A stretch of DNA of 49,904 bases, from positions 1 through 49,904 of the forward strand of contig NZ_UUIS01000022.1 in assembly GCF_900589395.1 (NCBI RefSeq). Reading direction: 5' to 3'. The number at the start of each line of letters is the position of its first letter. The first letter of the stretch is position 1. The notes beneath the pieces are model-generated. The model was given only the letters and a program-made list of their open reading frames with translations. It ran no database searches and was not told the DNA's origin. The DNA is from Pseudomonas viridiflava (GTDB lineage: Bacteria; Pseudomonadota; Gammaproteobacteria; Pseudomonadales; Pseudomonadaceae). Shown here in pieces: positions 1 to 9,296 of this stretch. The translations under genes and the position numbers were made by a program.

Positions 1-94
1 CGGTGGGAGGGGGCTTGCCCGCGATGAGGGCGGCAAGGCCCATGCACCTGCTGCGTCTGACTCATAGCCATCGCCGGCAAGCCGCCTCCCACAG
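1..94. repeat. REP-like inverted pair
   Basis: Two arms of about 24 bp (3-26 and 69-92) are near-perfect reverse complements, each carrying a GTGGGAGG core followed by a GCTTGCC-type stretch. This is the usual form of a Pseudomonas REP doublet. The same arm type recurs singly near 5692-5719 and in the direct repeats at 31925-32240. It abuts the 35-bp tandem array that follows. Confidence 0.7.
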
Positions 95-275
95 TCCGGG
101 GTCAGGCTCGAGCCTTGGGGCAACATCAATCCGGGGTCAGGCACGAGCCCTTGGGCAACATCAATCCGGTGTCAGGCACGAGACCTGGGGCAACATCAAT
201 CCGGTGTCAGGCACGAGACCTGGGGCAACATCAATCCGGTGTCAGGCACGAGACCTGGGGCAACATCAATCCGGT
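95..275. repeat. 35-bp tandem repeat array
   Basis: The 10-mer CAACATCAAT occurs at 121, 156, 191, 226 and 261, giving an exact 35-bp period with a partial unit before and after. The units are nearly identical; the first two differ slightly. There are no variable spacers, so this is not CRISPR. The unit is homologous to the linker that joins REP pairs at 31940-31990 and 32100-32140, so it looks like an amplified linker of the same repeat family. It lies just beyond the 3' end of the minus-strand receptor gene. Confidence 0.85.
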
Positions 276-335
276 CGGTGGCGCCTGGCAGGGTTGGGGC
301 CAGTCCTTTTCTCCCCCCAACCCCGCCTGTTCAGA

Positions 336-2504
336 TCACAACGTCCACTTCAGCGATACCATCAGGTTGCGCGGGTCGCCATACACGCCGCTGCCGGAAC
401 CGGTGGGGATGCCTTGCCAGTACTTTTCATCGGTGACGTTATTGAGGTTGATACGACCGTCCCAGTGCTGGTTGAAGCGATAGCCGGCCATCAGCCCCAG
501 CACGGCATACGCGTCCTGCGTGGCGTAGCCGCTGCCGACCACGTTGAAGGTGTCGCTCTGGGCAAACACGTCGGCCCCCACGCGCCACTTTTCCAGGCTG
601 CCGCTCAGGTTGTAGCTCGTGGCGGCCTTGAACAGGTGCTTGGGCTGGTTGGGCGCGAACAGGCGGCCTTCATTACGCTCGTTGGCGTCCTTGACGTACT
701 GGCTCAGCACGTAGGTGTAGGACGCGGAAAACTGCCAGTCCGGGTTCAGGGCACCGGTCAGTTCGGCGTCGATGCCACGGCTGCGCACTTCGCCGGCGGC
801 TTCGTAGCAGGTGCGGTTCTGCGCCTGGCAAGCGGCAGGCTGCGAGGTCAAGGCGTAGGCGCGGTTTTCCTGGGTCATGTCGAACAAGGCCAGCGAGGCG
901 TTGAGGCCACCGTTGAAGTATTCGCCCTTGATGCCGATTTCGTAGCTTTCGCCGGTCATCGGGTCCAGTACCGAGCCGGCGCTGTTCTGCTCGCTTTGCG
1001 GCTTGAAGATCTCGGTGTAGCTGGCATACACCGAGTAGGTGTCGTTCAGGTCGTAGATCACGCCGGCGTAGGGGGTGACTTCCTGGGTGACCTTATAGGC
1101 ATCGCCGCTCACGCGGTCTTCATAGTCAAACCAGGTCAGGCGGCTGCCGATGATCACGTGCAGCGGGTCGATCGGGTTCAGGCGCACGGCGCCATACACG
1201 CTTTTCTCGGTGCTGGTGTTGCGCGTTGCGTAAGGCGTGCGCTCGCTCAGGGAAGGCTTGCCGATTGCACTATGGCTGAAGTTGTAAGGGTCGATGCGCG
1301 TACCGGCGTTCCAGAAGCCGCCGACCTGGTCGAATTTCTCCTCCCGGCGGCTGGTGCCCAGCACCAGCTCATGCTCGCGACCGAACAACTGGAAAGGCCC
1401 GGACAAGGTGGCGTCGATGTTGGTCTGGGTGTCGTTGTTCTGGTACTGGCCCGAGTACTGGGACAGATCGCTGCCGGAGTACAACAGGTAATTGGAAAAC
1501 GTATTCGCCTCGGCCCAGATCTTCTGCGCCGCCACCTTGGCGGTCCAGCCGTTGTCAAAGCGGTGGGTAATGTCGGAGAAAAGACTGTAGTTGTCCTTGT
1601 CCCAATACGACCAGTCGTTGCTCAGGAAGGTCGAGCGCGACAGGCCCAGGTTTTCGCCGTTCGGCCCGCTCGGCAGGCTGCCCCAGTCGGAGGTGTTGTC
1701 GTCGCGCTGCTTGGAGGCGCCAAGGGTCCAGGTGGTGCGCTCGCTCAGGTCGGCCTCGACGATGCCGAAAAAGGTCTGGCGGTCATTCTCGCGCACATCC
1801 TGAAAACTTTTGTCGCTCTGCCCGGCCGCCACGACCCGGCCACGCAGGGTGCCGGATTCATTGAGCCTGTTCGAGGCATCGACTTCAAGGCGATAACGGT
1901 CCCAACTGCCGGCGCTGGTGGTCACGCTGACCCGGGGCGTGGCGGTCGGGCGCTTGCGCACCAGGTTGAGGGTGGCCGCCGGGCTGCCGGCGCCGGTCAT
2001 CAGGCCGGTGGCACCGCGCACCACCTCGACCCGGTCATACATCGCAAGGTCGGCGCCGGAAATGGTGTCCTGGGTAAAGCTGCCCACCGTGGTCGGCAGG
2101 CCGTCGTACATCAGGTTGTCGATCTTGAAGCCCCGCGACAGGTATTCCAGGCGGTCCGAGCCATACTTGCGCAAGGTGATGCCGGGGGCGTACTTGACCA
2201 GGTCGTTGAGGTCGTTCATGCCCTGGTCTTCGATGCGCTGGCGGGTGATCACGCTGACCGACTGCGGGGTTTCGCGAATCGACAGCGGCAGCCTGGTCGC
2301 CGTGCTCATGGCACCTGTGGTGTATGACTGCGTCCCTTCAGTGGTCGCAGCACCCGTGAGATTACCCTGCGCATTGATGTTCACGCTGTCCAGGTTCACG
2401 GTGCCGGTCACCGGCGCGGCGGCAGTGGCCGGAGCGGCAAGGGCATGGGCAGATAGACCCAGCGCAAGGGCGCCGGGCAGCAAGGGCAAGAAGGAACGGG
2501 GCAT
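336..2504 (-). CDS. TonB-dependent siderophore receptor
   Basis: Outer-membrane gated channel that takes up an iron-siderophore complex using TonB energy. The 722-residue protein has a signal peptide (about 1-24, ending ALAA), a plug domain with the TRLPLSIRETPQSVSVITRQ-type start near residue 70 and VRGATGLMTGAGSP near 160, then a long beta-barrel. It lacks the extra N-terminal STN signalling domain, so it probably does not signal through an ECF sigma/anti-sigma pair, and none is adjacent. The C-terminus (LKWTL) is slightly atypical because the last residue is not aromatic. It is divergent from a second TonB receptor. A weak Fur-like site lies upstream. The ligand cannot be told from sequence. 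Confidence 0.93.
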   Translation of the reverse strand: MPRSFLPLLPGALALGLSAHALAAPATAAAPVTGTVNLDSVNINAQGNLTGAATTEGTQSYTTGAMSTATRLPLSIRETPQSVSVITRQRIEDQGMNDLNDLVKYAPGITLRKYGSDRLEYLSRGFKIDNLMYDGLPTTVGSFTQDTISGADLAMYDRVEVVRGATGLMTGAGSPAATLNLVRKRPTATPRVSVTTSAGSWDRYRLEVDASNRLNESGTLRGRVVAAGQSDKSFQDVRENDRQTFFGIVEADLSERTTWTLGASKQRDDNTSDWGSLPSGPNGENLGLSRSTFLSNDWSYWDKDNYSLFSDITHRFDNGWTAKVAAQKIWAEANTFSNYLLYSGSDLSQYSGQYQNNDTQTNIDATLSGPFQLFGREHELVLGTSRREEKFDQVGGFWNAGTRIDPYNFSHSAIGKPSLSERTPYATRNTSTEKSVYGAVRLNPIDPLHVIIGSRLTWFDYEDRVSGDAYKVTQEVTPYAGVIYDLNDTYSVYASYTEIFKPQSEQNSAGSVLDPMTGESYEIGIKGEYFNGGLNASLALFDMTQENRAYALTSQPAACQAQNRTCYEAAGEVRSRGIDAELTGALNPDWQFSASYTYVLSQYVKDANERNEGRLFAPNQPKHLFKAATSYNLSGSLEKWRVGADVFAQSDTFNVVGSGYATQDAYAVLGLMAGYRFNQHWDGRINLNNVTDEKYWQGIPTGSGSGVYGDPRNLMVSLKWTL

Positions 2505-2572
2505 CGTGTTTTCCTACAATAAGCGGTGCAAAGGCTGACGAAAGGCGGTGAGATTAACATTCTTTAACAACA

Positions 2573-2597
2573 GCAAATAGCAACGATTAGCAATTAC
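2573..2597 (-). promoter_or_regulatory. Fur-box-like sequence
   Basis: GCAAATAGCAACGATTAGCA and the following bases resemble the GCAAATGAGAATGATTATC form of Fur sites at roughly two thirds of positions. It lies about 70-90 bp upstream of the minus-strand receptor start, a plausible place for iron repression. The match is imperfect and made by eye. Confidence 0.35.
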
Positions 2598-3097
2598 ATA
2601 CGCATCTTGTCGGATTAATCGTTACAAGTTGTACGACATCCCTCCTCCGCTGAAACCATTGAGCCAGAGCCTTTATCTTTGGCATTACTGATTCCGCACC
2701 ATGAGATCCTCTATCCGCCCAGCCCCCTCGAACTCGTCTGCATCATGCGCAGCCTGTCCAACTGCCTAATCTGTTAATCAGTTTTTTGCATAATAAAAAA
2801 TATAGATAATTATTTATTTTCACTATTAGGTTATTCCTAAAAAGAATTTCCAAGACGTTTTTTATAAATATACGATTCAATCCAGACCACCGGGACACGC
2901 TGCAAAGCATTCATCCCGTCCCCTAACCGGCCACCGCCGGACAGTGCGCAATACCCGAGCGACTTCACCACCACCGCATCGCTCCAGAACCCTCAGACAC
3001 GCGCTGCACCGCTCACACCAGCGGGCAGGCACCAAAGCCAAACAGGCCATGCCGCCACACAGCGGTATCGTCAACGCTGTCATCTGGAAATGCACCC
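2598..3097. other. divergent intergenic region, AT-rich core
   Basis: The 590-bp gap between the two receptor genes holds a markedly AT-rich block at about 2765-2880, unlike the GC-rich surroundings, which probably carries the promoter of the plus-strand receptor operon. GATAATTATTTATTTTC near 2806-2822 is a poor Fur-like candidate. About 210 bp of GC-rich sequence between this block and the receptor start has no convincing gene. Confidence 0.4.
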
Positions 3098-5641
3098 ATG
3101 AACCATCCGCTCTCAAGCCCTGCGCGCCCCCTGCTCCGAACCGCGCCGGCCCGCGCCGGCCTGGCCTTGTCGAGCCTGACCCTGGCCTGCCTGCTGGCAC
3201 CGGCGGCACAGGCCGAAACCGACGGTGAGGCGCGCCTGGACACTGTCACGGTGATCTCTACCGGCGTGCGCGGGGCACAACGGACCGTGGCCGACAGCCC
3301 GACGCCCATCGACATCATCAACGCAGACCAACTGCTCAAGACCGGACGGGCCGAGTTGTCAGAGGCCATCTCCAAGCTGCTGCCGTCGTTCAACTTCGGC
3401 GCCAATACCTCGGGCTTTCAGTCCACCACCCGGCCGCTGACCAACCGGGGCCTGGGACCGGCCTACACCCTGGTGCTGGTCAACGGCAAGCGCCGGCACA
3501 ACGGGGCGATGCCAGCCGGCGGCAATATCGACACCAGCGGCGCCAATGCGGTGGACCTGGACCTGATTCCGGTCAGTGCCGTGGAGCGTATCGAGGTGCT
3601 CAAGGACAGCGCGGCGGCGCAGTACGGTTCCGATGCGGTGGCCGGGGTCATTAACGTGATTCTCAAATCCGGCGCTTCGGGCGGGCATTTCGAGACCAGT
3701 TACGGCCAGTTGACCGACGGCCAGGGCGAGAACATCAAGCTGGCCGGCAACAAGGGCTTCGCCATTGGCGACGGCGGCTTTGTGCAACTGTCGGGCGATG
3801 CGCGCAAGCGTAACCAGGCGTTTTTGTATGACAAGGCCGACGCCAACTACCGTGGCTATGCGCCCGGTGATGCCCGCCAGGACAGCTGGGACCACCGCGC
3901 CCTGAAAAACGGCGACCCGGACCTGGAAGCCTTCAACCTGGGCTACAACGCCGAGCTGCCGGTCAGCGACAGCACCCGGCTGTACTCCTACGCCACCTAT
4001 GGCGAGCGCAAGGCGCAGATCTACAACAACAAGCGCCTGGCCTACAGCACCGCGTCCATCCCCGAGCTGTACCCGGACGGCTACGACCCGCTGAACAACA
4101 TCAAGGACACCGACTGGCAGTTCCTGATCGGCGGCAAGGGCGAGATCGGCGAATGGAACTGGGACCTGTCGACCACCTACGGGCGCAACAAGAACCACCA
4201 CTCCAGCGACCTGACCATCAACCCCACTTACGGCCCGGAATCACCCACGTCGTTCAATGACCTGGCCACGCTGCAGTTTGATCAGTGGGTCAATAACCTG
4301 GACATCACCCGCCACTTCGACAGCCTGCCGCTGCTGCCGTTTGCCGTGCAGGTCTCGGCCGGCCTGGAGCATCGCTGGGAGCGTTTCCAGACCTTTGCCG
4401 GCAGCGCCGATGCCTACACGGTGGGCAACTACACCTACCCGCAGTTCCTGGCCGACGGCAGCCGTAATCCGCTCTATACCCTGAGCACCAACAGTGGCCT
4501 GAGCGGCGGCCCCAGCCGGGGTGCGCAATCGGCATTGGTGATCCGCCCGGAAGACGAAGCGGACCTGGACCGCAACAACTATGCCGCCTACCTGGACGTC
4601 GGCCTGAACCCCAGCGATCGCTGGTACGTGGGCCTGGCCGGGCGGGTCGAGCACTACGACGACATCAAGAAGAACACTTTCGCCCTCAAGCTCAACTCGC
4701 GCTATGAACTGACCGATACCGTGGCGGTGCGCGGCACCCTGGGCACCGGTTTCCGCGCCCCGTCGCTGACCCAACTGGGCTATTCGGTGGCCGACAACCG
4801 CACCGGGGTCAACGCCGACGGCGTGGTGGTGCCGGCGCTGCGCTATACCGCCACCCCCGGCAGTGCGCTGGCCAAGGCCTTCGGCGCCAGTGAACTGGAC
4901 CCGGAAAAGACCCGCAATATCGGCCTGGGCCTGACCTGGCAACCGGCGCGGCACACCAGCGTGACCCTGGACGGTTACGTGGTCGACATCGATGACCGCA
5001 TCGTGCTGTCGCAGGACATCTATGATCGGGGCGATGGCGCGGTCAACAACACCTTGCGCGGGCTGGGCGTGGCTGAAGGGTCGTGGGTCACCTACTACAC
5101 CAACGCCTACGACACCCGCACCCGGGGCCTGGACCTGGTGCTGGACCACAGGACCGCGCTGGGGGGCTTTGGCGACGTGCGCTGGAGCGCGGCCTTCAAC
5201 TGGAACAAGACCACCATCCAGGACCAGCGCAACACCCCGGCCGACCTCAGCGCCTCGGGCATCTCGGTGGTCGGGCATGCCGCCGAAGGCAACCTGGTGG
5301 CCGCCTCGCCCAAGACCAAATGGGTGCTGGGCGCCAACTGGAGCATTGATCGCTTTGTGGTCAACCTGCAGACCACCCGCTACGGCAAGGTCGAGACCTG
5401 GGCACAGAACGCCAGCGCCGACCGCCGCTTCGATGCCAAGTGGATCACCGACCTGGACATCGCCTATTCGCTCACCGACAACCTGACTGCCAGCGTCGGC
5501 GGCACCAATATCTTCAACGTCTACCCCGAACGCAACGGCGTGGTCGCCAGCCCTTCCAACGGCGGCCAGGGCATCTACGGCAACCCCTCGTTCAGCCCCA
5601 ACGGCGGGTTCTGGTACACCAAGCTGGCGTATGACTTTTGA
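3098..5641 (+). CDS. TonB-dependent receptor of ABC-linked uptake locus
   Basis: Outer-membrane active transporter of 847 residues. Signal peptide about 1-39 (ends AAQAE), plug domain about 45-180 (TDSP-like start, LVLVNGKRRHNGA, IEVLKDSAAAQYGSDAVAGVINVILKSG), then a 22-strand type barrel ending in a terminal Phe (KLAYDF), as barrel-assembly signals do. A GGAAA sequence about 8 bp before the ATG is a modest ribosome site. It is followed 145 bp downstream by a complete peptide/nickel-class ABC importer on the same strand, so the receptor very likely imports the same substrate across the outer membrane. Substrate candidates are peptides, opine-like metallophores or siderophore fragments; the sequence does not decide. 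Confidence 0.93.
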   Translation: MNHPLSSPARPLLRTAPARAGLALSSLTLACLLAPAAQAETDGEARLDTVTVISTGVRGAQRTVADSPTPIDIINADQLLKTGRAELSEAISKLLPSFNFGANTSGFQSTTRPLTNRGLGPAYTLVLVNGKRRHNGAMPAGGNIDTSGANAVDLDLIPVSAVERIEVLKDSAAAQYGSDAVAGVINVILKSGASGGHFETSYGQLTDGQGENIKLAGNKGFAIGDGGFVQLSGDARKRNQAFLYDKADANYRGYAPGDARQDSWDHRALKNGDPDLEAFNLGYNAELPVSDSTRLYSYATYGERKAQIYNNKRLAYSTASIPELYPDGYDPLNNIKDTDWQFLIGGKGEIGEWNWDLSTTYGRNKNHHSSDLTINPTYGPESPTSFNDLATLQFDQWVNNLDITRHFDSLPLLPFAVQVSAGLEHRWERFQTFAGSADAYTVGNYTYPQFLADGSRNPLYTLSTNSGLSGGPSRGAQSALVIRPEDEADLDRNNYAAYLDVGLNPSDRWYVGLAGRVEHYDDIKKNTFALKLNSRYELTDTVAVRGTLGTGFRAPSLTQLGYSVADNRTGVNADGVVVPALRYTATPGSALAKAFGASELDPEKTRNIGLGLTWQPARHTSVTLDGYVVDIDDRIVLSQDIYDRGDGAVNNTLRGLGVAEGSWVTYYTNAYDTRTRGLDLVLDHRTALGGFGDVRWSAAFNWNKTTIQDQRNTPADLSASGISVVGHAAEGNLVAASPKTKWVLGANWSIDRFVVNLQTTRYGKVETWAQNASADRRFDAKWITDLDIAYSLTDNLTASVGGTNIFNVYPERNGVVASPSNGGQGIYGNPSFSPNGGFWYTKLAYDF

Positions 5642-5691
5642 GGGCGCATGACGGGCGAATACAGCCCCTACAACTGTGGCGCGCCTGCCAT

Positions 5692-5719
5692 CGCTGTCGC
5701 CGGCTGAGCCGCCTCCCAC
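5692..5719. repeat. single REP-like element
   Basis: The stretch ends in GCCGCCTCCCAC and matches the right arm of the REP pair at 69-92 with a small change in the middle. It sits in the 145-bp gap between the receptor and the ABC lipoprotein gene, where it could moderate expression or mRNA stability between the two. Confidence 0.5.
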
Positions 5720-5785
5720 AAGGGTCGCGGGTGGCTGTCGGGCCTGCGCAGCCTTAATAAACAGACTTGATACAAGGACACAACC

Positions 5786-7432
5786 ATGACCAACGCTGTT
5801 TTTCCCGGCCGCCTGCTGGCCTCTTTCGTCCTGACCCTGGCCCTGGCCGGTTGCTCGCCAGCGGCTGACGAGGCCGCCAGCAAGACCCTGAACATCGCCT
5901 TCTGGGGCGACAACACCACACTGGTCAGCGTCGACCCGTTCCAGGTCTACTGGCTGGAACACCGGGTGCTGCTGCGCAACGTCGCTGAATCCCTGACCGA
6001 CCAGGATCCGGAGACCGGCAAAATTATTCCCTGGCTGGCCAAAAGCTGGACGGTCAGCGACGACGCCCTGAGCTACACCTTCAAACTGCGCGACGACGTG
6101 ACCTTCAGCAACGGCGAACGCTTCGATGCCAAGGCGGTCAAGACCGCCTTCGACAGCAACAAGGCCTTTGCCACCGAGCTGCCGGCGGTGTTCGGCGCCA
6201 CGTACCTGGCCGGTTTCGACCATGCCGAAGTGGTCGACGATTTCACCGTCAAACTGGTGCTGAACAAACCCAACGCCGGCTTCTTGCAGGCCACCTCCAC
6301 CACTAACCTGTCGATCCTGGCGCCGGCCTCCTACCAACTGACGGCCAAGGAGCGTTCGCTGGGCAAGATCATCGGCACCGGCCCCTTCACGCTGGAGCAT
6401 TACACCCCGGAAACCGGCGCCCGGCTGGTCAAGCGCAAGGGCTATCACTGGGCTTCGGCGAACATGAAAAACCAGGGCGAAGCCCACCTGGACAGCGTCG
6501 AAATCAGCTACATCCCCGAAGAGAGCGTGCGCAACGGTCTGTTCCTGCAAGGCAAAATTGACATTCTCTGGCCGCGCAACCCGTTTTCGGAAGTCGACCT
6601 CACGCTGTTCCAGTCCAGGGGCGCGACCATCCAGAGCCGCTCGCTGCCAGGACCTGCGCTCAATCTGTTTCCCAATACCCGTGGCGAGCGCCTGCTCGGC
6701 GACAAGCAGGTTCGCCTGGCGCTGCAAAAGGCCATCGACCGCAAGAGCTACGCCAGCACCGTCTACAACGCGCAATTTCCGGTGGTCAGCGGCCTGTTCG
6801 ATGTCACCACGCCGTATTTCAAGGACCAGAGCGCCAAGCTGGCCTACGACCCGGCCGGTGCCGAGCGCCTGCTCGACAGTGCCGGCTGGGCCAAGGGCGC
6901 GGACGGCTACCGCTACAAGAATGGCAAGCGCCTGAGCCTGAGTTACAACATCAGCCCGGCCGAAAGCGCCGGCGACGTGCTGATTCAGGACCAACTGCGC
7001 AAGGTCGGCATTGACCTCAAGCTCAGCGTCGTCACCCGCGCCGAGTGGGTGGCCAACAACTCAGCGGGCAACTACGACCTGAGCACCAACTACATGACCC
7101 GCGCCGACCCGATCATCCTGCAGACGATCCTTGACCCGCGTTCGGCCAACAGCGCGGCCCTGGCCACCAATATCTATGCGCCGCAGACCCTGGAAAAAGC
7201 CAAGGCGCTGTTCGACGCCGGCATCACCGCCACACAAAGCGCACAGCGCGCCCAGGCCTACGGCGAACTGCAAGACCTGCTGATCGACGAAGGCTCGGCG
7301 CTGCCGGTCTACGAGCGCGTGTGGCAGGCCGCCACCTCGGCCAAGGTGCAGAATTTCCGCTGGACGGCCGAAGGCTTCGCGCTCTTGGGCGATATTGAAC
7401 TGGGCGGTAAAAAAGAGGCTGCCAAGCCATGA
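5786..7432 (+). CDS. ABC transporter substrate-binding lipoprotein (SBP_bac_5)
   Basis: Solute-binding protein of the peptide/nickel/opine cluster, 548 residues. It has a lipoprotein signal with lipobox LAGC and lipidated Cys23, then the family hallmarks: NVAESLTDQDPETGKIIPWLAKSW near 70-90, LRDDVTFSNGERFDAKAVK near 110, IIGTGPFTLEHYTP near 200, and VRLALQKAIDRKSY near 310. The protein would bind the ligand released into the periplasm by the receptor upstream and deliver it to the permeases. The stop overlaps the next start (ATGA at 7429), so the operon is translationally coupled. The ligand class is unknown; binding residues in this family diverge too much to read by eye. Confidence 0.93.
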   Translation: MTNAVFPGRLLASFVLTLALAGCSPAADEAASKTLNIAFWGDNTTLVSVDPFQVYWLEHRVLLRNVAESLTDQDPETGKIIPWLAKSWTVSDDALSYTFKLRDDVTFSNGERFDAKAVKTAFDSNKAFATELPAVFGATYLAGFDHAEVVDDFTVKLVLNKPNAGFLQATSTTNLSILAPASYQLTAKERSLGKIIGTGPFTLEHYTPETGARLVKRKGYHWASANMKNQGEAHLDSVEISYIPEESVRNGLFLQGKIDILWPRNPFSEVDLTLFQSRGATIQSRSLPGPALNLFPNTRGERLLGDKQVRLALQKAIDRKSYASTVYNAQFPVVSGLFDVTTPYFKDQSAKLAYDPAGAERLLDSAGWAKGADGYRYKNGKRLSLSYNISPAESAGDVLIQDQLRKVGIDLKLSVVTRAEWVANNSAGNYDLSTNYMTRADPIILQTILDPRSANSAALATNIYAPQTLEKAKALFDAGITATQSAQRAQAYGELQDLLIDEGSALPVYERVWQAATSAKVQNFRWTAEGFALLGDIELGGKKEAAKP

Positions 7433-8385
7433 ACCGCTACCTGATCGGCCGCGTCGCCCAGGCCCTGCTGGTGTTGTGGGGGGCCTACACCATTACCTAC
7501 TTCATCCTGTACATGCTGCCGGGCGACACGCTGTCGATCATGCTCAGCGCCTCGGGGCTGGAGGCCGATGCGCTGTCGCCCGAAGACCTGGCCCGTGCCC
7601 GTGCCTATTACGGGCTGGATAAAGGCATTTTCGAGCAGTACCTCGACCTGCTGTGGCGCGCAGTGCAGGGTGATTTTGGCCAGTCGCTGTCGCTCAACCG
7701 CCCGGTGGCCGAGTTGCTGGGCGAGCGCCTGCCGCAAACCCTGGCGCTGGCCGGCATGGCCATCGCGCTGTCGCTGGTCGGTGGCGTAGGCCTGGCCTAC
7801 CTGACGTCCTACGTGCGCTTTGCACCCTTGAAAGTCGCCCTGGCACGCCTGCCATCGCTGGGCTTTTCGGTGCCGGTGTTCTGGATGGGCCTGCTGCTGA
7901 TCCAGGTCTTCGCCTTCGGCCTGGGCTGGTTTCCGGCCACCGGCAGCCAGGGCTTCGACAGCCTGATTCTGCCGGCGATCACCCTGGCGATTCCCAGCGC
8001 GGCGGTGTACGCGCAGGTGCTGCAACGTGGCTTTCAGGGGGTCTGGAACGAGCCTTACATCGCCACCGCCTACGCCAAGGGCCTGAGCCGTGGCCAGGTG
8101 CAACTGCGCCACGGTTTCAAGAACGCGGCCCTGCCGATCCTGACCCTGATCGGCCTGCAGGTCGGCAATACGGTGTCGGGCGCGGTGCTGGTCGAAACCA
8201 TCTTCGCCCGCTCCGGCGTCGGCCGCCTGGCCCAGGAAGCGGTGTTGCGCCAGGACATTCCGGTGGTGCTGGGCATCGTCGCGGTGTCGGCGGCCGCCTT
8301 CGTACTGGTCAACCTGCTCGTCGACTTGCTCTACCCCTGCCTCGATCCTCGAATCACCCACACGCCCAAGGTGTCGTCGCCATGA
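7429..8385 (+). CDS. ABC permease, DppB/OppB type
   Basis: Inner-membrane permease subunit of 318 residues with about six transmembrane helices. The N-terminus (MNRYLIGRVAQALLVLWGAYTITYFIL and following) is typical for the OppB class, and the ATPase-contacting EAA-type loop is seen as AYAKGLSRGQVQLRHGFKNA near residue 210. It overlaps the lipoprotein gene upstream and the second permease downstream by four bases each. It forms the channel as a heterodimer with the next gene product. Confidence 0.94.
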   Translation: MNRYLIGRVAQALLVLWGAYTITYFILYMLPGDTLSIMLSASGLEADALSPEDLARARAYYGLDKGIFEQYLDLLWRAVQGDFGQSLSLNRPVAELLGERLPQTLALAGMAIALSLVGGVGLAYLTSYVRFAPLKVALARLPSLGFSVPVFWMGLLLIQVFAFGLGWFPATGSQGFDSLILPAITLAIPSAAVYAQVLQRGFQGVWNEPYIATAYAKGLSRGQVQLRHGFKNAALPILTLIGLQVGNTVSGAVLVETIFARSGVGRLAQEAVLRQDIPVVLGIVAVSAAAFVLVNLLVDLLYPCLDPRITHTPKVSSP

Positions 8386-9296
8386 TCCCCACCGATACCC
8401 GCTTGCTGCATGACCACACGCCCCCCCTCAAGCCGGCCGCCAGAGCCCAGGACTGGCGTCGACGCAGCCGCCTGCAACGCCTGGGCGCCACACTGGTGCC
8501 GCTGCTGCGCCGCCCAGGCTTCAGCGCCGCGGTGCTGATCATTGCCTTTGCGCTGGTGGCGGCGCTTGTGCCGGCCTGGCTGACCGGCTTCGACCCTTAC
8601 GCCACCTCCCCGGCCGACAAGCTCACCGCGCCTGACCTGACCCACTGGTTCGGCACCGACGAGCTGGGCCGCGACCTGTTTACCCGCGTGGTGTACGGCG
8701 CCCGCCTGTCGGTGCAGGCCGCCTTGCTGGCAGTGGGCATCGCGCTGGTCGGCGGCCTGGGGCTGGGGGTGCTCTCCGGCTTTGCCGGCGGGCGGGTGGA
8801 TGCGCTGATCATGCGTTTTGTCGACGTGCTGCTGGCCTTGCCCGGCCTGCTGCTGGCGCTGGCCATCGTCACCGCCATCGGCTTTGGCACCGTGCCGGTG
8901 GCCATCGCCGTGGGTGTCGGCATCATTCCAGGCTTTGCCCGCACCACCCGCGCCGAAGTGCTGCGGGTCAAGACCCTGCCCTATGTCGAAGCCGCGCGCC
9001 TGGGCGGTGCCAGCTGGGGCCGCACGCTGCTGCGGCACATTCTGCCCAACGCCTGGGGTCCGGTGGCGGTGCTGGCGACGCTGGATTTTGGCGCCGCGAT
9101 CCTGGCCACGGCCGGCCTGAGCTTTCTCGGCTTTGGCGCCGCGCCGCCGGCCGCCGAATGGGGCACGCTGATTGCCAATGGCCGGCACTTTCTGATCACC
9201 GCTCCCTGGGTGTCGCTGCTGCCGGGCCTGTTCGTCGTGGCGGTGGTGTTCAGCCTCAACCATATCGCCCGTACTCTTGAGGAGAATCCACGATGA
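8382..9296 (+). CDS. ABC permease, DppC/OppC type
   Basis: Second permease, 304 residues. A cytoplasmic N-terminal stretch is followed by the OppC_N segment (RRPGFSAAVLIIAFALV, then FGTDELGRDLFTRVVYGARL near 90-110, a hallmark of this class) and the EAA loop EAARLGGASWGRTLLRHILP near 205. Multiple hydrophobic helices follow. It starts and ends in ATGA overlaps with its neighbours, so all three membrane and ATPase subunits are made at matched levels. Confidence 0.94.
   Translation: MIPTDTRLLHDHTPPLKPAARAQDWRRRSRLQRLGATLVPLLRRPGFSAAVLIIAFALVAALVPAWLTGFDPYATSPADKLTAPDLTHWFGTDELGRDLFTRVVYGARLSVQAALLAVGIALVGGLGLGVLSGFAGGRVDALIMRFVDVLLALPGLLLALAIVTAIGFGTVPVAIAVGVGIIPGFARTTRAEVLRVKTLPYVEAARLGGASWGRTLLRHILPNAWGPVAVLATLDFGAAILATAGLSFLGFGAAPPAAEWGTLIANGRHFLITAPWVSLLPGLFVVAVVFSLNHIARTLEENPR

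Noticed and set aside
95..275. CRISPR array
   Set aside because: Units are contiguous with no unique spacers, and there are no cas genes in the window.
2806..2822. Strong Fur box for the plus-strand receptor
   Set aside because: Only about half of the positions match and the whole block is AT-rich, so the match is not specific.
4241..6994. Very long open frame on the minus strand opposite the TonB receptor and ABC lipoprotein
   Set aside because: It is antisense to two clear genes and its composition (Gly, Ala, Val, Gln rich without domains) is the mirror of GC-rich coding sequence on the other strand.
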